The position numbers and the translations under genes were made by a program. The notes beneath the pieces are model-generated. The model did no database searches. It saw nothing but the letters and a program-made list of their open reading frames with translations, and was not told where the DNA came from. Of a DNA stretch of 64,000 nucleotides, positions 49,701 to 61,429 are shown in pieces. Within the stretch, counting starts at the first letter, position 1, and each line of letters starts with the position of its first letter. The DNA comes from Thamnaconus septentrionalis (taxonomy: Eukaryota > Chordata > Actinopteri > Tetraodontiformes > Monacanthidae). The stretch lies in assembly GCA_009823395.1 (NCBI GenBank), contig CM020518.1, forward strand, positions 12,582,501-12,646,500. The letters run 5' to 3'.

Positions 49701-52700
49701 GGAGGGGAGAGAGAGAGAGAAAGCCTCTCGGACTGATCCTCCGCGCTCCCAGATGCGAGGCGACCTTGCGGCGCAACGCTGGCAAACTAAAGCACCATCA
49801 TCGCTGGGTAGCCATTACACTGGGCTGGAAAAGTCAAGTGAGGGCTGCACATTAGCAGGCAGTGGTTCAGGGGTCCTTCCCTCTACCGACCTCATCCTTT
49901 TAAAAGGCTGCCCGACCACAAAAAAACAACACACACACAGTCCAGCGCGAGGTCGTGCTCCAGCTACTGGGAGGTCTAAACCCGCTTAATGGAGCCCCCC
50001 CTAAGACAGATGGCCGGTGGGAGCGGCGTCTTACCTTAATCTGCTGCCGCCGCAGCATGGCCACCTCCCTCATGTCCCTGAAGGGCTGCAGCAGGTAGTG
50101 GTAGAGCTGAGTGGTGGCCTCCAGCAGCGTGCCGTAGGCCTCGTCCTCCTCCGAGTACACCTGCAGCAGCTCCACCATGCTGTCCATGGCTTTGTGTCGC
50201 TCCAACACCTGCAGCCAACACACACGCACACAGCCAGGTAGTGAGTGAGTGAGTGAGTGAGTGAGTGAGTGAGGACGAGGCCATCGAACTATTGCGGAAT
50301 ATCTTGCACATGGACAATGACTTGCACTTTATTGCGCCATAACACCCATAATCATTATGGGTTGTTTTAACACCCATAATCATTATGTTATTTTTTTTTG
50401 ATTAAATTATACTAATACATATTATTATTTACACTTTACTAGAGGTTTAAGATTACATATCATAGTTTCATATTTTGCATTCCATTGTTTGCAACTAATT
50501 ACATTTTTTAATATCATATTATATTGCATTGCATAACACTTCAAACACTGTACTTGTCACTCCTGGGTTTGGGTTTTGTTTTGTTCTGTGTTTGTCTGTT
50601 TTTTTATTGTATAAGTCTTGACTTGCTAAATAAATAAATGAAAGAAAAAAGAAAGAAAGAAATTATTTTTAAACTTTCTCTATTCCTCGTAACGCACAAC
50701 GTAAAACACTGCCATGTAACGTGACATGTGACAAATAAAAAATCTTGAAGCCGGAGAACTGGCGCAGTGGAGAGTCCCAGCTGAGACGTGTTGAGATTGA
50801 ATTAAACCAGAGAAAACGCCGTATTTGGTTTGCCTAACTCATTCAGTGGCTGCTAAAACAAGGACTCTTTTGTGGCTCAGGGAGGGACAAAAAAAAAACA
50901 TCCAGGCCTTATCTAGAAAACCAAGAGCAGCGAGAACACTTTAGCGGGGGAAACAATAGGGGGCAGTATGTCGGAAGAGTCGCGGTGATGCGGTGAAATA
51001 TGTTGGCCTGTGGGTGGCAGAGCGAGAACAAACCGGAGGCCTCCCGACTGTCGCCGATGGGGAAAAAAAAAAAGCCTGCGGAACGTGACAGCAGCTCGTC
51101 ATCGGGACCCCCCCCCTCCAACCACCACCACCCCACGGACGACGTGCTCGATTCCCCGCCGTCCTCAGAAAATATTGACGCGCATCATCGGGCCCGCGGC
51201 CTTGGTCTGGTGAATGGACACTCTTATATTGACTTCGGGCTGCCTTCCCGGAGCACCTCCGTGAGACACAGCGGCGATTCACTTCCAACACTGCTCTCAC
51301 TGTTGCCCACCTTCACCCCCAACCCCTCTCCGCCCAGGCTGACGGGGAGGGAGGGGTGACTCCGGACCGAGTGACTGGAGCGAGGCGAGAAGCTGTCGAC
51401 TGACAATGGCCGACGCCGGGGGAGGGGGCGTGGCATTGTTTCGCAGCGGAGCCGAATTGCTAACGACGGGCCGACGCATCGCAGACTTCCTGCTGAAACT
51501 TTATTTACATATTCAAAGTGATGCGTGGATCGACTGTATGACGTCCCACTGGGGGGGGGTTGTCATTGTTGTCTCGCCGGCACCGATAAGGAAAGAGCAT
51601 GTGTTGTTTCACTGCAAAGAAGGAAAGAAAGAAAAAAAAAATTGAAGAAATTTGTCTTATCGAATAAAATGCGAATACAATCCCGCAATTTGCAAAGACG
51701 TCCACTCAAGAAGCCGCTTCTTGTGCCGGCCAACTTGAAGGATTTGAGGGAAAACAACAGCTTGGTGAATTATTCACTTAAGCCTCCCTTTCAGGCCTGG
51801 TCTCAACTTCTGGCTGAGGGTCAAATTTCAATAACAGTTGAAAATGTACGACTCCACCCCAAAGTTGCCCCTCGTAAAGGTCGGCAACAATAAACTTGGT
51901 CTTAATTCCGCCCGTAACGACAGAAGGCGCACTTTGTTTTTGGTCTGGATTAGCCCTTTAATTTGCGAAGATGGGCACGCGGAGACAAAATCCCATTTAA
52001 ACCAGGGGGCGTTTCGGAATCACCCCTGGAGCGGAACAAAGGCTCGTGGAGCCGCTGGTCTTCGTCGGCTCTCTCGAGTCTTTCTAGCCGAGGGGCCGCG
52101 GTTAGTCGGTCACGTCGCGTCCGCGCCATTTGTCAAGACATCCGACGTTAGGAGCGCACGGACTGGACATCGCAACGTCTCCGGGTCGGCAGGAAGCCCC
52201 CCCGCTCCCCCCACCTCCCTCCTTAGCGCGACCAGAGTGTAATTACAGTGTGTTATGGAGATATGAGCTCTGGTCTGGTCCAACCCTGTCATCAGGACCA
52301 ACTCTTCCAGTCTGTCCGCACTAAAAAAGTGCTCCATCTTGTCGGATGGCTTCTGTCTTTCTGCCTGTAATTGAACTATTTCGCAGTGGAGTTGAGGGCG
52401 GAGGTCAGCGTTGACTGAACTCAGGCACTCGCTTGATGGGCCCCAATTTCCGAGCAGCGTAAAAAAAAGAAAAGAAAAGTTAGTTATTGCACAGATGAGC
52501 GTGGGTGTTCTCTAGCGAGCCGCCAGCTCACATTAATCACCTGAGAAACGCTCTCGTCCCTCCACAGACTTGGACTGCGTACAGTATAAGAGGATTTACG
52601 GCACGCCGGTCGTAAAGAGGCACGCGGCGCAGCTCCGCCGCCGACGCGACCTCGCCTGGCCTCTCGACGCGTGTGCGCGTCTCGCCCGCCGCCGCCGCCG

Positions 52701-55700
52701 CCTGAGCGCAAACTAAACACGTCGATTGGGCGCGCGATTAAAAGTAACCACCGGCGGGAAGACAATCCCGACTCGTTCATCCAAACAAACAAATGCCGGG
52801 ACAGCGGCCCACAAAGCCCGGTGCTTATTCTACGGCATAATTAGAGGCGAGCGAGGACTCTCGCTGGGACTGAAATAACAGCCCGCGCACGGGACGCTAG
52901 CGAGGCAACGTCGCTCGTCGTTCGAGATCGCCAGACGTGCGCGGAACTTGAGACGAAACCCGCCTCGAGTTCAGGACGCATTTCAATTATTGCAAGTTAG
53001 GAAGTTTGATTGTTTCGCAAGTGTGAAGGAAATCCGGAATTATTGTATTTCCTTTTCACCCTGTGCACCTTTCTATTTATGTTTTTATCTCTCTTGAGAT
53101 TTAGGGATCTTGAACTTCAAACTGCTGATATAACAATTACAGACAGTGTGGTTTTTACAGATTAGGATTTGAGGATTACAGTTTTAGACTCCCATAACTT
53201 TCTAAATTACATAACTGAGATGTTTATCAGTTCCACAATAAGAGGATAACATAAATAATTTTAGAGCCTCAATGTGTAGATTAGGAATAATCTGGTGTTG
53301 CCTACTTTTATCGACATTTTAAAATTACTTTGAGGGTTTTAATAAAATGGGAATTAGCTGCTTTGGTCATGTCGTTTTGCTGTTTCCATCCATCAAATTA
53401 GCAAAGCCAGTTAATGATTCACCACTTATCAGACGCTTGACATTACCGTCACACGCGAGAAGCCCAGCGAAGCCATAAAAAAAAGAAACTATTTGCCAAC
53501 ATGTGCCACACGGGGACTGTCTGCGAACAATGATTTACAGGTGCATGGCCCACATTTGCTATTTTTTTGAACGTGGCACACTTTTTTGCAGTCAGCTCCA
53601 CCGATCCCACAGACTAAGGTGCGCATTCAGGCTGTATAAAATCATGACACATTCTCACGCCTCCTCCAAAGCAACCGCCTCAGCGATCCAAACATAAATC
53701 TCTTTAATGGCCTTGTTGCTCACGGTGACGGCGTGCTAACAACAAACTACAAGAATGGCTCTTCTTCTACTTTGCTCGAATCACATAATGTCTTAATCCC
53801 AATGCGTGACCTCTTCCTCACAGAAGCAATTAAACAGCAATATCATCATCTAGTGCGTTTACGTCTCAGTGAGAATCATTACCACTTGTAACTCCTGAAA
53901 TGGGGGGTATTTATTCAGCAGTGGTTTAAGGTTATGAAACATGTTTTGTTTTTCCTCTTGTCCAAAGATTCTTTCCTGTTCAACAAACAACATATGACAA
54001 ATAGCTGCCACGTGTTTTAGCCCGTCTGTTCCTCCACCAGTGGTTTAATGGACAGATGATCTCAGAGCTAGTGTGGCCTGTTATTTAGCCACCAACACAT
54101 CCTCACATGCAGACAAAAGTATGATCTGGCCTCTGTGGTTTCAGGCTTCTTTATTTGTGTGGATCGGATTGTGTAGCGGGTTGTACATGGTGAATTCTGA
54201 GTGCTACCAAAACCAAACATTGAAAAAAAAGAAAAGAAAAAAAAAGTGTATTTTCGCATTGCGCTTCTTTCAAACATCATTCAAACATCAGAGTAATAAG
54301 CAATAATCAGTGAATCATGATGAGGATTTTCCCAGCTCTTGTCACCTGATCATATTGAGAGAACAGTCCAGTGTAAACAATCAAAAATAACAATAACACC
54401 AGGCGCTGAAAGAACCAGCTGGTGGCTCCTTCAAAAAAAATGTGAGTTGTTTGGTCTTCAAACTATCTCTTCCTGGTTGATGAAAAACCCCCCCCCCACC
54501 CCCGTTGCCTGCGTGTCATTCAACAACTGAGCAAAACTCGCCTACAGCTATGTCACGATATGGACCGTGGTATCATTTAGACGTCACCGTCACCATGATT
54601 TAGCCGAGCTGGTGGTTATAATTTGCAAAAAAATAAAATAAAGTAGTCCAATAAAATGTTAACCAGGTTTTTTTTGTAGACACAAACTACTGTACTTTCT
54701 GAGTAAAAACGCCTCCCCGGACTATCTGAACCATAGTGATGACAAATCATTCCTTTTACTCCACTTCTGATTGTTTCCATGTAACTCCCTTCAGACTGCT
54801 CAGCCAGCTGCAGTGTGATGTCTGGCCTGAACAGATCATGTTACAGGCCTGTGAGTGTGCAACAACAGATGGTAGATCACAGCAGGGGGAGGAGGGTGGG
54901 GGCAAAGGAAGAGGAGGAGAATAAGCAGACCACGGAGCACAAATAATGCTCCGAAAAACTACACGCTCTTTGTGAACTCGGCAGACTGCGGTTTGTGTTG
55001 CTCCTCCTGAAAAAAATAAAAAATAAAAATCCTATCCGATTAGAGGGTTTTGTGCAAATACATACACACGATGAATACAGAAGTGCCACAAAACTCCCAA
55101 TTTCATGTTCATGCGAGACAATGTCGAAAAACGAATTTAGATGTGGACTCACCTCCTGCATGCTTCTCTTGGCCCGGTTCAGAGCATCTTCGTAGCCCTT
55201 CTGCCTCAGCTCGCTCAGGCTCTCGTAGTACTCGTCCGTGTCGTCCCCTTCGGCGAAAAGCACCTGCGACAGTATCTTCCAGCCGCAGGTGTCCAGGGCA
55301 TGGCCTAGGTACACCTGGAGCTGGTAGCACAGCGCGTCCGTCTCCCGCTGCGACACGCCGGTGGAGCCGAAGAGCACCGTCCACACGCCGGACTGCTCCT
55401 CCGGGAACAGGGGCAGACACGGCTCCAGGTCCGAGTTGACGGCGCAAAGCTGGTGGTGAGTTGCCCTCAGGTCTTGGAAAGAGAAGAGGCCGGCCCAGCT
55501 GAAGTCCTCACGGCAGTAGCTACCACTGCTGTCCCCGTCCTCCGGCTCGACATCATCCGGGGAAAGCAGGACGTCCACCGGGTCCAGGAGCTCCGCGTCC
55601 AACGCTCTCGGCGTGACGATGTCCCAGGAGCCGAACGCGTGGCTGAAACATTCAGACGTGTGGGGACTGCCGACCTTTGACGCCTTTGTCGCGGCCCTTC

Positions 55701-55992
55701 CTTTGGGGACCGAGTGGGGTCTGACTTTGGCCGCTTTGTGGAGCTCGTCGTGGCGCGTCGCGGCCGAGCTCCTGGCGCACTTGTCGGCCGCAGAGTTGCC
55801 GTCGAAGAGCGGCTCCAGCAGGAACGCGGACCGCCTCTGGACGGTGCGGTTGTGGCAGGTTATGGCGAACTTTCCCTCGACGTCGTTCCAGGCCACGATA
55901 AAGACAAATTTGTGCCTCTCTTTTTCGTCGAAGACTTTGGGTCGAACGGACACCCATCCGGACTCCAGGTTCTCCTCCATGGTGAATGACAT
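37774..55992 (-). CDS. jmy: JMY, junction-mediating actin nucleator, 10 exons, with an internal frame break
   Basis: Cofactor of p300/p53 and actin nucleator of the WASP family. Exons (minus order): 55992-55153, 50208-50035, 42617-42467, 41870-41701, 41100-40935, 40736-40546, 40417-40331, 39550-39461, 39372-38887, 38105-37774. The start is MSFTMEENLES, after an upstream in-frame MDE. N-terminal KFVFIVAWND and WAGLFSFQDLRA, then YYESLSELRQKGYEDAL, a long coiled coil (exons 2-8), polyproline stretches in exon 9, three WH2-like actin-binding motifs (FDSSQLLTARKKLRKT; MDEVLASLKRGSF; NNILAQIRQGVRLKKV) and the acidic end LPCTDWEN match mammalian JMY. Exons sum to 2687 bp, one base short of a multiple of three. 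Exon 9 starts in the frame of RHPGQVTLKSSRL but continues and splices in another. Without it the product would be about 895 residues (human about 988). The (GTGA)n tract at 50240-50273 lies just upstream of exon 2. Confidence 0.94.
38154..38176. repeat. (AAC)n microsatellite in jmy intron 9
   Basis: Seven AAC units. Confidence 0.85.
38370..38729. mobile_element. Tc1/mariner-like MITE in jmy intron 9
   Basis: Ends are CAGGTACTGCCCGAAAAA and, inverted, CAGGCACTACCCAGAAAA, each followed by a TTnGAATATC block; about 23 of 28 terminal bases agree. It is A/T-rich, 360 bp and without ORF. The right flank TA fits a TA insertion site; the left flank reads TG, so the duplication is imperfect. It resembles the abundant fish repeat with an AAAATTAGAATATC end. 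Confidence 0.75.
41230..41583. mobile_element. hAT-type MITE in jmy intron 4
   Basis: 354 bp. The left end CAGGGGTGGGCAAAG is inverted at the right end (TTTGGCCACGCCTG), about 12 of 14 matching. The 8-bp flanks are GTTTAAAC (41222-41229) and GTTTACAC (41584-41591), a near-perfect target duplication. The interior has no transposase. Confidence 0.88.
43530..43553. repeat. (GA)n microsatellite
   Basis: About 12 GA units in jmy intron 2. Confidence 0.9.
44578..44817. mobile_element. Second hAT-type MITE, jmy intron 2
   Basis: 240 bp. The ends CTTTGGTTGTCAACTGG and, inverted, CAGTGTTTCTCAACTGG agree at 13 of 17 bases. They are followed by subterminal repeats of the GGGTCACGACCCA type. The 8-bp flanks are GTTTAGAC (44570-44577) and GTTGAGAC (44818-44825). 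No coding sequence. Confidence 0.8.
48095..48115. repeat. (CA)n microsatellite
   Basis: About ten CA units in jmy intron 2. Confidence 0.9.
48612..48630. repeat. (GT)n microsatellite
   Basis: About nine GT units in jmy intron 2. Confidence 0.9.
50209..55152 (-). other. jmy: jmy intron 1
   Basis: 4.9 kb with no supported exon. Its 3'-most part in plus coordinates (about 53930-55140) has a diverged copy at about 61900-62150, next to the partial jmy exon 1 duplicate. Confidence 0.6.
50240..50273. repeat. (GTGA)n microsatellite next to jmy exon 2
   Basis: About eight GTGA units, beginning 32 bp upstream (in transcript sense) of the exon 2 acceptor, thus overlapping the branch-point region. Confidence 0.9.
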
Positions 55993-58700
55993 CTCATCCA
56001 ACCAGTTAAATAAGCGAAGTCAATAAGATTAACACCAAAGAGGAGGGGGGGACCCTCTGAAGCTAACGGCTAATGCTATCCTACGATAGCTAACGTCAAA
56101 TTCCCCAAAAAAGAGGGGGCAGGTACAACCTCGCTAAGCTGAAGAGAGATGAAAACCCCCCAAAATGAGGCGAATAATTGTGACGAGCTGTCTTCCAGCT
56201 TTGTTAGCCCGAGGTTAGCATCCGAGCGGCTGAAAAACGCAGCCAACGTCGATGTCCCTCAAGTTTGCGGTCGAGACATGAGAAGTTCTGGAGGTGAAAC
56301 GGCTTCAAAAAGCACTCGGGTATCACCGGCGGCGGACACTCGGGTCTCCTGCCCATCGGCTGTCGTTTGGCTCCGAACCCAGCTGCGCGTGGCCACGAAC
56401 CGCGCGGACTGTGCTGTTCTTTGTCCGCTCGCGGACAATGCGCTCGCTCGACTCGGCTCTTCGTTGTCACGTGTGGGCTTGTGTTTACAAGCAGACGAGG
56501 TGCGTGCGTGTTGTCAAATCCGGGGAGGGATTTAACTGGTGCACCCTCCCCCCACCCTGACCGTGCTGCCTTCGCGACCCGCGCTCAGGGTGGGAACCTA
56601 TGACACTTTTACGTTCGGCGCCACAGGATGTTTTAGTGTCCTATTATTTCAACGGCGCGCGATGAATGGAAATTACGTCAAACTCACAAGGCTGGTCATA
56701 AGATGTCTTTTCAAAATTAAATTGTTTTTGTTATGCGTGTACATGTGTTTTTGTGGCACCTTAAAGGAATAGCACCCCGGTGTTTGATATATTTGAGTTT
56801 TTAATATCACTATCGTTCTTATACATTTTTCTATGTCGCCGCCATCGTTTACACAAGCTAGCGAGAAGACAACGACCACCTAAGTGCTTCAAAATTACAC
56901 CCTCGCTTGTTTATCCGAGTAGAATTTGAACGCAGCATAAAAGTGTTTTCTATTGTCTGAATTTCGTATCAACCCAACTAAGGACTGTGACAGAAGACAA
57001 GTCCACTTTAGCAAGTTTTATCTCACAGTTTAGTCATCTTGATAGCACTTAGCGGTCTCCACAATTCCTTCCCGCCTGGATTAAATACAACGTTTCTTTA
57101 CTTCTCTCTCCGCCAGACGTGCACGAGGAGCATAAACATCTGCACGTGGGACAATCGATGACGCAAGCGCGCTGAGAACGTGCAGACTTCTGAATGTTCT
57201 ACGGCAACTCAACTGGGACAAAATTAACCACGCCACAAACAAACAATAGACTGGTCCCACTCGTTTCAGAACTGTTGGAAATGTGAAGGCAATAACCAAA
57301 GACAGCCATGTGAATGTGTTCAATATCCACAGTGTACATTACACACAAAATGCATCCAAATTCAATCTTAACAACACGTCGCACAAATGTGCAACATGTA
57401 AATGTCATTATGTGTCGTTGAATATTTTGATGGAAAATAGAATACCACAACAACTATCTACACTCACGTTCACTTGTAAGGACAGGAGAAAGTTGTCGAG
57501 TGATCTTTGAACTGATATGAAAATGAAATGAACTTCAACGGAGAAAACTAAAGCAATCTTTTTACTATGAGACAACAATACTAACAACATTTGAGGGGAA
57601 TTTCTAAAACACCTCAAGTCTTCCTTGTATTTTTTTTCATTGAGTCTCAATAAACATGTTTCCTGCCCTTCTGTTTGGAGGCTATCAAGAGCAATAAGTT
57701 GTACTAAACAGGTGCTTTAAACCTTTAAAATAGTTTGGATATATTTTACAATCACAATGTTTACAGGTGGGGGAGGGGGGGGAAATTAGGATTGGGATTT
57801 CAAAAAAAACAAACAAAAACAAACACCCAAACTGAGATTTGTAAAATATGATGCTGTTTGTTTGCTGGTCTGAGATCCCCACCAACACATGGCCAGCACT
57901 TTAAAATAATGCTTCAGACGTCAGTTATCAATGTTGTGGAACACTGTATTATGACAATAAAGGGGTTTCTATTCTATTCTACTCTTTTATGTCCAAATTA
58001 TTCTATTCTATTCAATTCCATTCCATCAACCTGAAACATGCCATCTTTTACGAGGGACTTGAAAAGTCATGATATGAGTAACTTGGTCATAATGTGAATA
58101 TATATTTACAACTTAAATCCTGTAGCATACCATATCGGCATATATTAAAACTATACTCTTGTATTCAAGGTATTTTTATCCGGCGCAAGATTTTTTTTTC
58201 TTTTCTTTTTTTTTCTTTCGGCTCCTCGGCGACTATGGCGCCCCGACATCTTGTTTTATGCTGCCCTCTGCTAGTGAAAACTATGAACTGCTTGACAGGC
58301 GCTCGCTCGGGTTGACCTGATCGCAACTGTTAGTTGTGAGGTCAGACTTGTTGAGTCACGCGCCATGCAAACGGCAAGGGCAGCATGGGGAGTTCACTCT
58401 TTCCTCAATTGTACGTTAAAAGCATAGCGGAGTCACGCACACCTAGCATAGCATGCTAATGTTGCCCTCTTTAGCTGCCCGCGTGCAAACGGAACGTTCA
58501 GGCCAACGTATCCCCGAGACCGACCACTAAGAGGACAAGTGGCCGTTTCCGGTGCCTTCTATGTGGAAAATATGACCATATTTTAAGTGTGCTTATGTAT
58601 TAATTTAGGCTCATTGTAACCGTAAATAAAAGACTCATCAGAAAATCTCGTTTTCTACTCTATGCAAAACGCGTTACTTACTTCCTTTTTTGAAAAATTC
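55993..58700. other. Region upstream of jmy and of the HMG-box gene
   Basis: It contains the jmy 5' UTR and promoter (G/C-richer up to about 56600), then A/T-rich spacer with no supported gene. A (TTCTA)n-like run lies near 57965-58020. Bases 58190-58390 have a second copy at 63337-63480. Confidence 0.5.
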
Positions 58701-58721
58701 GCCATAACTGACATTCCTTCA

Positions 58722-58774
58722 TACGTCACCATCACCATGGCAACATCCTCCGAACGTTCGATGGGGTATATAAG
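58722..58774 (+). promoter_or_regulatory. Putative promoter of the HMG-box gene: CRE, X-box and TATA
   Basis: TACGTCAC (58722-58729, CRE-like), CACCATGGCAAC (58733-58744, RFX X-box-like) and TATATAAG (58767-58774) are in order within 53 bp. A start site near 58797 would give a short leader exon ending in CAG|GTAGGC at 58832. That leader has no ATG and could splice to the acceptor TTTTCAG at 59127-59133, just before the first coding exon. Confidence 0.45.
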
Positions 58775-59138
58775 AAAGTTTCCAAACGTTGGAGGTCGTA
58801 CTGTTGGAAAGTGTTTGGAACCTCTACAGCAGGTAGGCATCAGTCCTAAACTTCTCACCCCAACTGTTCTACCTTGGAAACACAGTAAAACCTTTATAAC
58901 TATACGTGAAGATGCTGATTATGCACAAGAACAACGTGCAAGACTTTATCAGACGTAATTATTACTTTTGTTGTTGGATAATTAAAATAAATACAGTCAT
59001 CAAATGTCCCAGTGTTGGACAACACTGTAGGTTCCTTCAGTTGTCTGATGCTTTTGTAACAGCTCTCAGATGGGCAGCAGTGGTTGTCATGCGTTGATGT
59101 GTGCTTTTTCGCCCCCTCCCTGAAAATTTTCAGCAGAT

Positions 59139-60536
59139 ATGGACATCAGGCAAGAGTTTGAGAGGGTTTTGGAGGGGATGGAGTGGGGCGAGGTGGTGTC
59201 CACACTCATTGATGTCATCAATGACCTGTCGACGCCACCTCAGCCTCCACCTCCACTTCACTCGCTGGATCCCAACCAGCACCTCCACGTGATGTATCCA
59301 ATGGGAGGAATTGGATGTAGTGAAGAGGTGAGGAAGTGTTCTTTTGCCGGAAGGTTTACAGTGACAACACATCGTGAAGTTCCATCCCCATCCCCCACAC
59401 GGCGTCTTTTTTGTTCATGGGTGTGTGAATTGAAGTCCTGAAAATCTATGTGTTTAAATTTAAAGTCGGTGTCAAGTTTGGGAATTGATCTAATTGTAAA
59501 TATAACATTTGTTATTGTCACAATAAGAAGACGTGTGAACTGCAGCTCCTCTAATCACTTGTCCATCTGTATTGTCTCCAGTTCATCAGTGTGCCGACCT
59601 TTGCTCGACCTCCACTCCAGCAATTCCTGTATACTGTTGGATATCTGTAAGTCTCAATAATGCAATGAAAACACAACCAGTGAGCTTCTGACACTATTTT
59701 CACGCACTACAACATCTGTCTATTTTGTCTGTGTAGAAATGGAGAGCCAGTGTACGGGATGGTTCCCAACATGTATGGTGCTGCTGGTCCTGCTCTTCAA
59801 AGTGCGGTGAATAACCCAAAGTAAGAACTAAGTTTTGCTCCAAATGTACTTAATTGTCATGACCCTTGCCCACAATCACTGGTGTCAATCCATCCAGCAC
59901 CAGGTGTGCTGTCAAATGCTCAAAAAGATTGAGCTTTTTTCTGGATTTAGTGTTGTTTTCACATTCTTTTAATTCTTCTTTTTTATGTTTTGCCACAGAA
60001 AACGAAACCGCACGGTCGACCTCCCTTACATCAAGAAGCCCATGAACGCATTCATGGTGTTCCGAAAAGAGCAGCGCGTCACGGTCATGGAGGACCTCAA
60101 AATAAGGGACAGCGCTGCTCTTAATGCCGTTCTGGGCAAGATGGTGAGTGAACTGTTTATAGGTTGGAAATGTGTTGATTCATTCATAGCTATTATACAA
60201 CTTAATTCACCAAGAGTGGACCTGCTGACATGGTGTTGCTGTGTGCCCTCAGTGGAGGTCGCTGTCCAAAGAGGAGCAGGCCGTATTTTATGAAAAGGCC
60301 AGAGTGGAGAAAGAGCTCCACTCCCAGCAGCACCCAGGCTGGTCGGCCACGTTCAATTACGTATGTACACCACACAGAGTCACAGTGCAACACTACACCA
60401 CAACTGTGGAAGCAAAGCACCATCAGAGTGCACAAGACATGCTTCTGCCAACTGATCTCAGACCTTTTCTGGTTTCGTGTAGGGTCGAAGTAATAGAATC
60501 AAAAGGAGTGGCAGATGGACGCCTTCATCGCAGTGA
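59139..60536 (+). CDS. Short TCF/LEF-like HMG-box protein, 6 coding exons (copy 1)
   Basis: Exons: 59139-59327, 59582-59646, 59737-59820, 59999-60143, 60253-60360, 60483-60536. They sum to 645 bp, 214 residues, all phases consistent. The C-terminal half is an HMG box: [40 protein letters not shown], and a tail ending [11 protein letters not shown]. Order and wording match the TCF/LEF family (IKKPLNAFM, SREEQAKYYE, YPGWSARDNYG) rather than SOX. The usual basic tail KKKRKR is replaced by [10 protein letters not shown]. The N-terminal 63 residues do not resemble the beta-catenin-binding domain of TCF/LEF. Exon 3 encodes a Gly/Ala/Pro linker (YGAAGPA). Family role: sequence-specific minor-groove binding in the nucleus; without a beta-catenin domain it could act as repressor or competitor (inference). 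A noncoding last exon probably starts near 60790. It is duplicated downstream. Confidence 0.82.
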
Positions 60537-60925
60537 CAGGTAGGCCTCATGAAAACCTGATGATGGGAACACAACGTTTACGATTCTTCCAGAGAAATGA
60601 TTAATACGAGAAAGAGATGGAGGACCTTTTTTAAGAGAAAGATGAAATAAAATACAATTTCATGTTTACGATTGAAAAAGAAATGCAGTTATAAAGAATT
60701 AGCATCACCATCCATCTGACAGGACTGGCTACCAGGGTGCTAGCATACATCACTCGTGTTTGCCTGTTTTTTGTTTCTTTGTGTTTCAGAATCCGCAGTC
60801 CTTCCTGTGACTGAGCTCTCCTCTGCACCGTGTACAGTCTTCAGATCCCTGTTTGTGTATATGTTCTATATATTAGGTTTTGTAGTGTATATTTTAAAAG
60901 ATAAAAGATATAAAAAATATATGTA

Positions 60926-60931
60926 AATAAA
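60926..60931 (+). promoter_or_regulatory. Poly(A) signal candidate of the HMG-box gene
   Basis: AATAAA about 390 bp of genomic distance after the stop codon, following a noncoding last exon (acceptor TTTCAG near 60789). Confidence 0.55.
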
Positions 60932-60959
60932 TTTTTTTACTATTTTTAACATCATGAGG

Positions 60960-61429
60960 TTGTGTTCGGCGGTCTGACTGAAGTTGAAACACTCACAATT
61001 TCTAATGCAGCATAAGTAAACAACTGCTAAGACATTATTCAAGTATTTGATTGATATCTGTGGTAATAATTTTCAAGATAATTCAAAGGTGAAAGTCAAT
61101 TTAAAAAGACAAAATTTCATTTCATTTCATTCTGCACACTTTTTAAACCACCTGGTGGCGCCCATCCTTTCAGAACATGCAGAGTGTTTTCACAGCTAAT
61201 TTTTCTCTTGCAATAAGTTCACGCGACTAGAAGTTTTAATCATTTAAATATAGGCATTTAAATGATTCAAACTGGAGTGCTAATTTCAAGTGCCGACTAC
61301 CGGACCTCTCCTGAAACAAAGTAAAATTTGTCTTTTACGAAAAAATATCAGACAGATGTTGGCTTTTAAGGGAGGGTGGAGGAAACTTTAGAGACTCTTA
61401 GATCCTCTGAACGGTACCTGGGGGGAAGC
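60960..61429. other. Spacer between the HMG-box gene and the bhmt remnant
   Basis: A/T-rich, no gene. CCACCTGGTGGCGCCC near 61149 weakly resembles a CTCF site. Confidence 0.4.

Larger units (their letters stand above)
42618..50034 (-). other. jmy: jmy intron 2
   Basis: 7.4 kb with no supported exon. It contains (GA)n at 43530-43553, a hAT-like MITE at 44578-44817, (CA)n at 48095-48115, (GT)n at 48612-48630, (GA)n near 49495-49520, and a GGT/GGA-rich run near 49655-49715. Confidence 0.65.

Noticed and set aside
54877..55152. C-terminal continuation of the jmy exon 1 ORF
   Set aside because: Lies past the GTGAGT donor; the conserved protein continues in the exon at 50208-50035.
58662..58958. 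98-residue plus-strand ORF overlapping the HMG-gene promoter
   Set aside because: Its start codons precede the TATA box and it spans the predicted leader-exon donor; no recognisable domain.
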